DNA of 64,000 bases, taken from Paenibacillus polysaccharolyticus (GTDB lineage Bacteria > Bacillota > Bacilli > Paenibacillales > Paenibacillaceae). The stretch spans positions 124,001 through 188,000 of the forward strand of contig NZ_FMVM01000002.1 in NCBI RefSeq assembly GCF_900102085.1. Reading direction: 5' to 3'. Positions 54,287 to 63,044 of the stretch are shown piece by piece. Made by a program: the position numbers and the translations under genes. A model generated the notes under the pieces. It had not been told where the DNA came from. It was given only the letters and a program-made list of their open reading frames with translations, and ran no database searches. Numbering within the stretch: position 1 is the first letter of the stretch; every line of letters begins with the position of its first letter.

Positions 54287-55927
54287 TTGAAGAAAATAAG
54301 TGCGCTTGGATTAATAGGTGTGCTGGTTCTTACGTTGGTACTAGCAGGCTGCTCGTCATCCGATAAGAGCAATGGGGAAGTGGATGCGGACGGGAAAGTC
54401 CCGATGAATGTGTTTGTGCACCAAGGATCGGATATGAACCTCGCAACCAATAAATTCACGAAGAAAATGGAGGAAAAGTTCAATATCAAGTTCAACTGGA
54501 CGACAGTTCCTTTTGATGGAGCAGCTGAAAAAAGACAGATATCCCTGGCTTCCGGGGACTATCCGGATCTGTACCTGCTCATCCCTTGGGTAGATCGTTT
54601 CTCACAGACTGACTTGTTGAAGTTCGGGCAACAGGGTGTGATCCTGCCGCTGAATGATCTGATTGATCAGCATGCGCCTAACATCAAGAAGGTGCTCGAT
54701 AGCAATGATTACTACAAAGCAATGAATACCGCACCTGACGGTAAAATCTATGGACTGACCGGGCTGAATGAGTGTTTCCACTGTTCGTATCCAAACAAGA
54801 TGTGGGTGAATACCAAATGGATGGAGCAGCTGAATATCAAAGAACCAACAACGACAGAAGAGTTCCGGGAAATGCTGAAAGCGTTTAAAACGAAAGACCC
54901 CAACGGAAACGGCAAGGCAGATGAAGTACCTCTGAGTGGTTCTACGGAGAACTTTGGTGTACACATTATTCCCTATCTGATGAATGGTTTCATCTATGAC
55001 GATGACCGGAATTACCTCATCCTGAATCAAGGCAAAGTTGAAACGGTGGCGAATAAACCGGAGTGGAAAGAAGGTCTTACGTACATCAAATCCTTATATG
55101 ATGAAGGGTTGATTGATCCGGGTGCTTTTACGCAAAATGTAGGTGCCTTCAAGAAAATTGGAGACAATGCTGACGCACAGCTTCTGGGTGCAGGAGCGGC
55201 TATGCATCCATCCTTGTTCGTAACCACGGCTGAAGGGTCACCGTACGGCAATGATTACAATCCGATTCCACCATTAAAAGGGCCAAATGCTGAATATGCT
55301 TCGTACAACTATCCGGTCGATCCTGGTGCAACATTTGTACTGACCAACAAAGCCAGTGAGCAAACGCAGATTACAGCCATAAAAATGCTGGATTACTTCT
55401 ATACCCAAGAAGGAGCTATGGCTTCATATCTGGGCGAAGAAGGCTTAAGCTGGCGCAAACCGGATGAGGGAGAAGTGGCTCTGAATGATCAGGTACAGCC
55501 GCTCTATAAAGCGATTCCGCTTCCATCCGGAGAAGAACCTCGTAATGACAGCTGGGCTGCATTAAGCCAGTACAATCATCACCGGGCATATCGCGATGCA
55601 GAAGTACAGGGAACAGATATCTATGCCAACGATGGGTATGAACGTCGCCTGTACGAAGCAACATTGTTGATGGAAGGTAAAGAACCTAAAGAGGTTTTCC
55701 CGCATTGGGCATTGTGGGTTGATCCATCCCTTGCGGATGAAACCAGCATGATGCAAACCAATATCAAGGATTATATCGACCAGAATGCGTTACAATTTGT
55801 TACAGGAGCAAAGAGTTTGGATAAAGACTGGGATGAGTATGTGAAAGGACTGGAAGGGTTGAATATGAATCGTTATCTGGAAATTATGCAGTCCGCGTAT
55901 GATGCTTCATCCGTGTCATCCAAATAA
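54287..55927 (+). CDS. Sugar-binding lipoprotein of the third importer
   Basis: The 546-residue lipoprotein has lipobox LVLAGC with Cys22 and a large LplA-like binding domain (DYPDLYLLIPWVDRFSQTDL, NTKWMEQLNIKEPTTTEEF, DPNGNGKADEVPLSG). The TTG at 54287 is chosen because GGGAGAGG stands six bases upstream; an ATG six codons earlier lacks a site. It would serve the two permeases just upstream. A good terminator ends the operon. Confidence 0.93.
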   Translation: MKKISALGLIGVLVLTLVLAGCSSSDKSNGEVDADGKVPMNVFVHQGSDMNLATNKFTKKMEEKFNIKFNWTTVPFDGAAEKRQISLASGDYPDLYLLIPWVDRFSQTDLLKFGQQGVILPLNDLIDQHAPNIKKVLDSNDYYKAMNTAPDGKIYGLTGLNECFHCSYPNKMWVNTKWMEQLNIKEPTTTEEFREMLKAFKTKDPNGNGKADEVPLSGSTENFGVHIIPYLMNGFIYDDDRNYLILNQGKVETVANKPEWKEGLTYIKSLYDEGLIDPGAFTQNVGAFKKIGDNADAQLLGAGAAMHPSLFVTTAEGSPYGNDYNPIPPLKGPNAEYASYNYPVDPGATFVLTNKASEQTQITAIKMLDYFYTQEGAMASYLGEEGLSWRKPDEGEVALNDQVQPLYKAIPLPSGEEPRNDSWAALSQYNHHRAYRDAEVQGTDIYANDGYERRLYEATLLMEGKEPKEVFPHWALWVDPSLADETSMMQTNIKDYIDQNALQFVTGAKSLDKDWDEYVKGLEGLNMNRYLEIMQSAYDASSVSSK

Positions 55928-55943
55928 AAGAACAAATTAAAGG

Positions 55944-55988
55944 AAAGACGGACCTTACTCGCAGCATGCGGTGGGCCCGTCTTTTTTG
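55944..55988 (+). terminator. Terminator of the third importer operon
   Basis: AAAGACGG (55944-55951) pairs with CCGTCTTT (55977-55984) and runs into TTTT. It lies between converging genes. Confidence 0.8.
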
Positions 55989-56001
55989 TCGTATTTGCGT
56001 C

Positions 56002-57144
56002 TTAATAAACCCGATATCTTCCGCTTAAGGCGAGCATGGTAAAGAAATAAAGACAGTTATCGTAATAACGACGTTTTCCCTGGCGAAGCGGTGTGTTCCA
56101 GAATAACCGAACAAAATCATCTGCATGAGGGCCACCTGCTGCCAGTGAAGCCATCGCATTGGTTGCCAGCAAACCTACAGGATGTAGTGCAGGTTCGTCA
56201 AAAGCCTCACCCTCGATCGTATACCGGCGATAATCCGCTACGTCGATATCACTGAAAAAGGCCTGAATCCGATTGGATTGTTCCACTTGCCACGGATCTT
56301 TACGGAACCATTCCCAGTCTAGGGCAATGTTAGCTGCTACGCGATAGGCATCACTGTAAAAATGCCTGAAATCCCCGTGCGGCTGAATCGGAGCAGGAGT
56401 GCCGTCATAATTGGCGTATTCAGGCGAAAGCCCGGTTACCGGATGACAGGCTGTACGCAAATAAACCCGGCTTGCTTCGGCAGCTTCTTTCCAGAACGTC
56501 TGATCTGCTTCATTCGCGTATTCGGCAAACAGTTCATAGAAATGAGGAAGATGATAGGAAGGGTCGCTGAAAGGTAACTCTGGAATAAACTTGATTAGTC
56601 GGTTACTCGCTTCCCACATGGGATCGCCTTCACCTTGTTCTCCTTGATGCAGACAAGCATGTAGAATCTTCTGAGCTTGAGTTCTGTAATCATAAGGGGC
56701 CGGCCCATCACCCCAGCGATTCGAGGCAAAAAATAACGCCATGGCAAAAAACTCTTCACCATCGGGAGCAGGCCCCGGAGATAGACGGGTTCCATCAGAT
56801 TTGCAATGCCATGCAAAATAATCCTTGTATCGTCCTTCCGTATGTTGCATATAGGTATGAGCATAATTCCACAGACGATCAAATTCCTCTTTTTTATTCA
56901 TCTGTACAGCCATCATCATGCCATAGGACATACCTTCGGAACGAACATCGTCGTTACCCGTGTCCAACATATAAGCTTTGTCTTCGCCAACAGGATAGTA
57001 GATTCGTGTATGTTCATCTCCATAAAAAAGATCATTCCAAGTCTGTTCCAGCCTTGCGTTGATTTCTTCTTCGTTATACCCCCATTTGTGAAAAAGATTG
57101 ACATATGTACCTGTCTCATAAGCGCCTTTTCCTGTGATATTCAT
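56002..57144 (-). CDS. GH8 reducing-end xylose-releasing exo-oligoxylanase (Rex-like)
   Basis: The 380-residue protein has the GH8 (alpha/alpha)6 fold and the motif DVRSEGMSYGMMMAVQM with general acid Glu70, the same position as in Bacillus halodurans Rex, and a base Asp265 in HFYSDAYRVAANIALDW (Rex Asp263 region). There is no signal peptide. Rex enzymes invert configuration and remove xylose from the reducing end of imported xylo-oligosaccharides, complementing the GH43 enzymes. AGAAGGAGG precedes the ATG, and a cre-like site lies about 60 bp upstream. Confidence 0.93.
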   Translation of the reverse strand: MNITGKGAYETGTYVNLFHKWGYNEEEINARLEQTWNDLFYGDEHTRIYYPVGEDKAYMLDTGNDDVRSEGMSYGMMMAVQMNKKEEFDRLWNYAHTYMQHTEGRYKDYFAWHCKSDGTRLSPGPAPDGEEFFAMALFFASNRWGDGPAPYDYRTQAQKILHACLHQGEQGEGDPMWEASNRLIKFIPELPFSDPSYHLPHFYELFAEYANEADQTFWKEAAEASRVYLRTACHPVTGLSPEYANYDGTPAPIQPHGDFRHFYSDAYRVAANIALDWEWFRKDPWQVEQSNRIQAFFSDIDVADYRRYTIEGEAFDEPALHPVGLLATNAMASLAAGGPHADDFVRLFWNTPLRQGKRRYYDNCLYFFTMLALSGRYRVY

Positions 57145-57203
57145 GAGATCCTCCTTCTAAAATGCTTATATATGAAAGTATATCATTCGTAATACTACTC
57201 AAA

Positions 57204-57217
57204 TTAAAGCGTTTACA
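57204..57217. promoter_or_regulatory. cre-like site upstream of the GH8 gene
   Basis: TTAAAGCGTTTACA matches 13 of 14 cre positions on the plus strand. It lies 60 bp upstream of the GH8 start, in the divergent region shared with the SGNH esterase gene. Confidence 0.5.
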
Positions 57218-57315
57218 TGGAAAATTATAGGTGTGTTATACCATCTATTTCCATTTCGTGATACGGATGATATATTTAGGCAAGTCCTATAGTTTATCAG
57301 GTTGTTGTTAAATTA

Positions 57316-57328
57316 TGTAAGCGCTACA
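57316..57328 (+). promoter_or_regulatory. cre-like site upstream of the SGNH esterase gene
   Basis: TGTAAGCGCTACA matches the cre consensus with one base deleted in the right arm. It lies about 107 bp before the start at 57435. Confidence 0.35.
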
Positions 57329-57434
57329 CTCGGAGAGAAGGAACCGCCTGATATCGACATAATGAAGTCTAGGTTTCTTCACATAGCAATAATCGGAGTG
57401 TAAATTTTCGCTGGAAGGTTGGTGAGGATGTAAC

Positions 57435-58718
57435 ATGCTTGGCGATTCAGGAGATGTAGATGAGAATCAAGGAACCCATGCACCACGTGACCCCGTAGGA
57501 GTTACCGTTTCATCATTTGAGGCTGAATTTGATTATAACTCTCCGACTTATCTTGACATGATCGACAGATCACTCCTGAATTTGGGGAACAACGTCAGAT
57601 TAAAGAGAGCGATCGAGAAAGCCAGACGTGGTGAACCTGTTGTCATTGCTTTTATTGGGGGATCGATTACTCATGGCGCTGGTGCAGCACCGATTCATCT
57701 CCAAAGTTATGCCTACCACTCTTATGAACACTTTAAAAAAATGTTCGCTTCGATGGACAGCAGTGCAATACAGCTGATCAAGGCGGGTGTAGGCGGGACG
57801 CCTTCGCAACTTGGCGTCATTCGTTATGAGCGGGATGTGCTCCGGGATGGTAGCGTGCAACCGGACATTGTCATTATCGAGTTTGCGGTAAACGATGCTG
57901 ACGATGAGACGCGTGGAAACTGTTACGAAAGCTTAGTGTTGAAAGCGCTTGCTTCTAGTAACGAACCAGCGGTCATCCTGCTTTTCAGTGTGTTTAAAAA
58001 TGATTGGAATCTTCAGGATCGTCTCGCTCCTGTAGGCTTTCATTATGATCTGCCTATGGTGAGCATGAAGGATGCTCTTGTAGAGCAGTTTCAGAAGACA
58101 AAAGATGAAGGTGGCGTAATAACCAAAGAGCAGTACTTCCATGATATTTATCATCCTACCAATGTGGGACATCGGATCATGGCGGACGCACTGGCGAATT
58201 TGTTTCGTGTGACAGATCGTACAAATCTCGATCAGAAAGAAGATGAATTAACGAAGTTACCGATTATTGGAAATGATTATGTGAATGTCAAACTATTGGA
58301 TCGGAAAAACGGGGAGCAGATTGGCCAGATTGAATCAGGAAGCTTCAGTCTCATAGACACAGAGCTCCAGATGACCGAGATGGACGATCATGATTATGGT
58401 ACACCGCTTTTTCCGAACAACTGGATGTATGTTCCTGGCGAAACAGCTGGTGACAAAGGTTTCGAGCTGCATTTGCGGTGCAGCCGGCTCATCCTGATCT
58501 TTAAAGACTCGGACAGTGATAGCTTCGGAACGGCCCATATTAAAGTGGATGGTGAACTTGTCAAAGAGGCGGATCCGCACCAAGTGAACTGGACTCATTG
58601 CCATGCCATGCTTCTATTTAGTAATAAGGAAGTGGGAAAACATGTTATTGAGATTGACATGGCACCTGGACAGAAGGACAAGCAGTTCACCATTCTGGGT
58701 TTTGGTTACGTTGATTAG
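57435..58718 (+). CDS. SGNH/GDSL carbohydrate esterase (probable acetylxylan esterase)
   Basis: The 427-residue protein has an SGNH hydrolase domain with nucleophile Ser77 in FIGGSITHG, oxyanion Gly in AGVGGT (117-122), Asn153 in EFAVND and the Asp237-x-x-His240 dyad in HDIYHPTNVGH. A C-terminal beta-sandwich (about 320-427) resembles a carbohydrate-binding or jelly-roll domain. No signal peptide is seen. The next two genes encode another esterase and a GH11 xylanase, so removal of acetyl groups from xylo-oligosaccharides is the likely job. The start follows GGTGAGG. Confidence 0.88.
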   Translation: MLGDSGDVDENQGTHAPRDPVGVTVSSFEAEFDYNSPTYLDMIDRSLLNLGNNVRLKRAIEKARRGEPVVIAFIGGSITHGAGAAPIHLQSYAYHSYEHFKKMFASMDSSAIQLIKAGVGGTPSQLGVIRYERDVLRDGSVQPDIVIIEFAVNDADDETRGNCYESLVLKALASSNEPAVILLFSVFKNDWNLQDRLAPVGFHYDLPMVSMKDALVEQFQKTKDEGGVITKEQYFHDIYHPTNVGHRIMADALANLFRVTDRTNLDQKEDELTKLPIIGNDYVNVKLLDRKNGEQIGQIESGSFSLIDTELQMTEMDDHDYGTPLFPNNWMYVPGETAGDKGFELHLRCSRLILIFKDSDSDSFGTAHIKVDGELVKEADPHQVNWTHCHAMLLFSNKEVGKHVIEIDMAPGQKDKQFTILGFGYVD

Positions 58719-58741
58719 CGGGAACTTGATTTGAGGTTTAG

Positions 58742-59542
<801 letters not shown>

Positions 59543-59582
59543 GTGAATTACAAAAAATAAAAATATCAGGAGGTTTTTCCCT

Positions 59583-60215
59583 ATGTTCAAATTCAGCAAA
59601 AAATTGTTGACGGTTGTTCTTGCAGCTTCTATGAGTTTTGGTGTATTCGCCGCTACAACAGGTGCTACAGATTACTGGCAGAACTGGACAGATGGGGGAG
59701 GCACAGTTAATTCCGTGAACGGTGCCGGCGGAAACTACAGTGTCAGCTGGCAGAATACCGGAAACTTTGTTGTAGGTAAAGGCTGGACATACGGCTCACC
59801 TAATCGCGTAGTTAACTACAACGCAGGGGTGTTCGCACCGTCCGGTAACGGATACTTGACATTCTATGGTTGGACCCGAAATGCGCTTATTGAGTACTAT
59901 GTGGTAGATAACTGGGGGACATACCGTCCAACTGGAACATACAAGGGCACAGTGAACAGTGACGGTGGTACCTATGACATCTACACAACGATGAGATACA
60001 ACGCTCCATCTATTGATGGGTATTCAACATTCCCGCAATACTGGAGTGTGAGACAATCCAAACGTGGAATCGGTGTGAACTCTCAGATTACGTTCAGAAA
60101 CCACGTTAATGCTTGGGCGAGCAAAGGTATGAATCTGGGTAGCAGCTGGTCCTATCAAGTGATGGCGACTGAAGGATACCAAAGTAGCGGTAACGCCAAC
60201 GTAACGGTTTGGTAA
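59583..60215 (+). CDS. xynA: Secreted GH11 endo-1,4-beta-xylanase
   Basis: The 210-residue protein has a signal peptide (about 1-28) and a complete GH11 jelly-roll: nucleophile Glu104 in [13 protein letters not shown] and acid/base Glu197 in [10 protein letters not shown], with the thumb loop near [12 protein letters not shown]. It matches Bacillus/Paenibacillus XynA in length and sequence and cuts the xylan backbone outside the cell. AGGAGG stands ten bases before the ATG. Together with the GH30 enzyme at 21478 it gives complementary endo-attack on unsubstituted and glucuronate-branched xylan. Confidence 0.98.
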   Translation: MFKFSKKLLTVVLAASMSFGVFAATTGATDYWQNWTDGGGTVNSVNGAGGNYSVSWQNTGNFVVGKGWTYGSPNRVVNYNAGVFAPSGNGYLTFYGWTRNALIEYYVVDNWGTYRPTGTYKGTVNSDGGTYDIYTTMRYNAPSIDGYSTFPQYWSVRQSKRGIGVNSQITFRNHVNAWASKGMNLGSSWSYQVMATEGYQSSGNANVTVW

Positions 60216-60250
60216 TCGCCATTCCATTTCGTTTTCCATGCTAGATTCAA

Positions 60251-60278
60251 GCAAGACAGGTCTACGGATCTGTCTTGC
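60251..60278 (+). other. 12-bp hairpin with UACG tetraloop after xynA
   Basis: GCAAGACAGGTC and GATCTGTCTTGC pair with one wobble around TACG; the C(UACG)G closing pair makes an unusually stable RNA loop. No T-run follows, so it is more likely a 3'-end stabiliser for xynA mRNA or a partial terminator before the next gene. Confidence 0.6.
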
Positions 60279-60309
60279 TCTCAATTCCCGTTTTAAAGGA
60301 GACTTCCAG

Positions 60310-61152
60310 ATGAGAAAGTGGATGGTATTTCTGCTCATCGCAACTGTTGTTGGATTAAGTGCTTGTTCGACAGGTGGCAGTACAACCGTGAGCGATGATC
60401 TTGTATTGGTAGAGGGTGGATCATTTAAGAGCAGTAAAACCAGTTATAGCGGCAAAGATATCACACTGTCTGACTTTTATATCGGCAAATATGAAGTAAC
60501 CCAGAAACAATGGGCTGACGTTATGGGAGACAATCCCTCTGGTTTTAAAGGTGAAGACCGGCCCGTTGAAAGAGTGAGCTGGTACGATGCAATCGAATAC
60601 TGTAATGCACGTAGCATGAAGGAAAATCTCAAACCGTATTACACCATTGATAAAGAAACGATGGATACGAATAATAAGAATGAAAACGATAATGTCAAAT
60701 GGACTGTAACCATCAATGAAGATGCGAATGGATATCGGCTGCCAACGGCAGAAGAATGGGAATATGCCGCAAGTGGCGGACAAAAGAGTGAGAATTTTAC
60801 TTATAGCGGAAGCAACAATCCAGACGAAGTGGCGTGGTACTGGATGAATGCCGGTGAAAAACCGTTAACAGGAGACTGGAACTGGCCTGCCATTGAAAAC
60901 AATCGGAATCAAACCAAGCCAGTCGGTCAGCAGAAGGCCAATGAACTAGGCATTTATGATATGTCTGGTAATGTTAGAGAATGGTGCTGGGACTGGCACA
61001 GCCATCCGGAAACCCCGGATAACACTTGGAGAGTCAGCAAGGGAGGCGGCTGGGTCAGCAGTGTAAATACAGAAGAGATTTCATATCCAGGAAAATTCGA
61101 TGCGAATGGCCTTGGTCCCGATCAGGGATTGCGAGTCGTACGTAGTAAATAA
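60310..61152 (+). CDS. SUMF1/formylglycine-enzyme-like domain lipoprotein
   Basis: The 280-residue protein has lipobox VGLSAC with Cys19 and a full SUMF1-type domain (DFYIGKYEVTQKQWADVMG, RPVERVSWYDAIEYCNARS, GYRLPTAEEWEYAASGG, GIYDMSGNVREWCWDWHS, LRVVRSK). The end of the domain lacks the cysteine pair that binds copper in active formylglycine-generating enzymes, and no sulfatase gene is near, so it probably does not make formylglycine. Such domains can also bind ligands or cell-wall material. The ATG at 60310 has AAAGGAG upstream. It lies between xylanase and lichenase genes. Confidence 0.9.
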   Translation: MRKWMVFLLIATVVGLSACSTGGSTTVSDDLVLVEGGSFKSSKTSYSGKDITLSDFYIGKYEVTQKQWADVMGDNPSGFKGEDRPVERVSWYDAIEYCNARSMKENLKPYYTIDKETMDTNNKNENDNVKWTVTINEDANGYRLPTAEEWEYAASGGQKSENFTYSGSNNPDEVAWYWMNAGEKPLTGDWNWPAIENNRNQTKPVGQQKANELGIYDMSGNVREWCWDWHSHPETPDNTWRVSKGGGWVSSVNTEEISYPGKFDANGLGPDQGLRVVRSK

Positions 61153-61154
61153 CG

Positions 61155-61182
61155 AGGCCCGTTCATTTAAAATGGGCCTTTA
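61155..61182 (+). terminator. Probable terminator after the SUMF1-like gene
   Basis: AGGCCC and GGGCCT pair around an A/T-rich loop, followed by TTA. The weak T-run makes it only probable. Confidence 0.5.
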
Positions 61183-61290
61183 GGCATTTCGCCTGGCAAA
61201 GGGAAGCAATCTTAAAAAATGAATATGAGTTCTTTAAACTTTGCTATAGTTCGTCCATTATGTAGCATATAAAATGGAAATACCAACCAA

Positions 61291-61305
61291 TGTAAGCGCT
61301 TTACA
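61291..61305 (+). promoter_or_regulatory. cre-like site before the lichenase gene
   Basis: TGTAAGCGCTTTACA is almost a perfect palindrome and matches the cre core with one extra base. It lies about 100 bp upstream of the start at 61404, consistent with glucose repression of lichenase. Confidence 0.45.
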
Positions 61306-61403
61306 AAAATAATTAAATCGATTAAATGGCTGTTGAATCTAAGAATCAAAAGGAGTTGTGTTCATTTGTTTACATGGTTGGAATCAAAGGTGGAGGTGTA
61401 TTG

Positions 61404-62117
61404 ATGAAGAGGAAGACATGGTTCACATTAATGGTATCGGGAGTGGTTTCATTATTTATTTCGGTAAGCGCTTTCGCGGGATGGGTGTTTTGGGAACCGT
61501 TGACGTATCACAATGCAAGTACCTGGCAGAAGGCGGATGGGTATTCCAACGGTTCCATGTTCAATTGTACGTGGCGGGCAAATAATGCTAATTTTACGAA
61601 TGATGGCAAGCTGCGGTTGAGTCTGACAAGTCCTTCAAACAACAAGTTTGATTGTGGTGAATATCGGTCAACGAATACTTACGGGTATGGTCTGTACGAA
61701 GTAAGCATGAAGCCTGCTAAAAATACAGGAATTGTATCTTCTTTTTTCACCTATACCGGTCCTGCACATGGCACACAATGGGATGAGATAGATATCGAGT
61801 TCCTGGGCAAAGATACAACGAAAGTACAATTCAATTATTATACGAACGGCGTTGGAAATCATGAGAAGATCGTAAATCTGGGTTTCGATGCGTCTCAGGG
61901 ATTCCATACGTATGCGTTTGATTGGCAGCCAGGTCACATTAAGTGGTACGTCGACGGTGTGCTGAAACATACAGCTACAACGAATATTCCGAAAACACCG
62001 GGTAAAATTATGATGAATATCTGGAATGGAACTGGTGTGGACGGATGGCTGGGGTCATATAACGGTGCTAATCCATTGCATGCCGAATATGATTGGGTGA
62101 AATATACAAGTAATTAA
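61404..62117 (+). CDS. bglS: Secreted GH16 lichenase (endo-beta-1,3-1,4-glucanase)
   Basis: The 237-residue protein has a signal peptide (about 1-25, ending AFAG) and the GH16 jelly-roll with catalytic motif [10 protein letters not shown] (nucleophile Glu128, Asp130, acid/base Glu132). Length and sequence match Bacillus/Paenibacillus lichenases, which cut beta-1,4 bonds next to beta-1,3 bonds in cereal beta-glucan. The ATG at 61404 has GGAGGTG upstream; the frame is open back to 61326 but without a site. A terminator follows. Confidence 0.97.
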   Translation: MKRKTWFTLMVSGVVSLFISVSAFAGWVFWEPLTYHNASTWQKADGYSNGSMFNCTWRANNANFTNDGKLRLSLTSPSNNKFDCGEYRSTNTYGYGLYEVSMKPAKNTGIVSSFFTYTGPAHGTQWDEIDIEFLGKDTTKVQFNYYTNGVGNHEKIVNLGFDASQGFHTYAFDWQPGHIKWYVDGVLKHTATTNIPKTPGKIMMNIWNGTGVDGWLGSYNGANPLHAEYDWVKYTSN

Positions 62118-62160
62118 CAGAAGCTTATGACTACTCAGGAGTAGCCATATAGCCACATGA

Positions 62161-62200
62161 AACAGAGGAGGGGATCTCATCCCATGCTCCTCTGTTTTTT
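62161..62200 (+). terminator. Terminator after the lichenase gene
   Basis: AACAGAGGAG (62161-62170) pairs with CTCCTCTGTT (62187-62196) and runs into TTTT. Confidence 0.88.
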
Positions 62201-62294
62201 ATGTTCATTTTCAATCTTTACAGAACGAATAAAACGTAAGATGATGAAAGAAAAGGGCAAAATCGATCGATCTCACTCGAGAGGATGGAGAACC

Positions 62295-62873
62295 ATGAGC
62301 ATGAATAAGCAAAATGATACGAATAACAACCAAGCTTCCGAGCAGTTTATAGAGCTGTTAGGTCAACCATATGATGCTAACCAGGTACAAACGTTTCTTG
62401 AACCCTTCGGTGTAAAAAGAATAGCGAAGCCAGACGGTCCTTTTCAGGATGACATTATCTGGTCTGCTAAAGCATCTGTGCGTATTGATGTGTATCGCTC
62501 CCCCAACATCAATACGTTAACCGGACGTGATGATCTCCCTGCGGATGAGTGGATCATTGGAGCGATTTATTTTCTTGCACCGGGTTCGGACGATCGAATT
62601 AAAAAACCGTTTGCCGGACAATTGCCCAAAGGGATAACGATGAATTCAACACCTGACGAATGGATTGAAGCATATGGTCAACCGGATATCTATGAGCAAG
62701 GTGACTGGCTTGGCGGCAGTGGCCCTTATCTGGCTTGGCGTAAATCCGACATCAATATTTCTGTTGAATATGAAACGGATGAGGACAGCAGTGTGATCAC
62801 ATGTGTTAAGTATTGCTTAATTGGCTGTATGGGCGCTTGGAAGAGTGATTACCCGGAAGTGTTTTCCCCCTAA
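62295..62873 (+). CDS. Cytoplasmic protein of unknown function
   Basis: I do not recognise this 192-residue protein. It is acidic, has no signal peptide or membrane segment, and contains FIELLGQPYDANQVQTFLEP and, near the middle, a pattern of the type FLAPGSDDRIKKPFAGQLPKGI that reminds me of small alpha/beta proteins, some of them immunity proteins. No toxin gene is adjacent, so that is only a thought. The ATG at 62295 has GGAG four bases upstream; a second ATG two codons later is possible. The open frame to the left overlaps the lichenase terminator. Confidence 0.75.
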   Translation: MSMNKQNDTNNNQASEQFIELLGQPYDANQVQTFLEPFGVKRIAKPDGPFQDDIIWSAKASVRIDVYRSPNINTLTGRDDLPADEWIIGAIYFLAPGSDDRIKKPFAGQLPKGITMNSTPDEWIEAYGQPDIYEQGDWLGGSGPYLAWRKSDINISVEYETDEDSSVITCVKYCLIGCMGAWKSDYPEVFSP

Positions 62874-62902
62874 TTAACAAGAGAGACAGAAGTAAGACAT
62901 TG

Positions 62903-62971
62903 TACTAATGCAACATCTGTATTCACTTTTTAATATCCTAAATAAATACAATAAATGTTGCAATATTAGTA
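62903..62971. repeat. Long interrupted inverted repeat before the last gene
   Basis: TACTAATGCAACAT (62903-62916) is repeated in inverse orientation as ATGTTGC-AAT-ATTAGTA (62955-62971), with three extra bases in the second arm and 38 bp between arms. The second arm contains TTGCAA (62959-62964), which with TATGGT (62982-62987) 17 bp on could be a promoter. It may be an operator pair for a looping regulator. Confidence 0.5.
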
Positions 62972-63044
62972 TGGGCATCCATATGGTTCATTCATTATGA
63001 TGGACTCTGTAGACAACATCACTACATACAGGGGGACACACAAG

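Noticed and set aside
60310..61152. Formylglycine-generating enzyme for sulfatase activation
   Set aside because: The copper-binding cysteine pair is missing and no sulfatase gene is present in the window.
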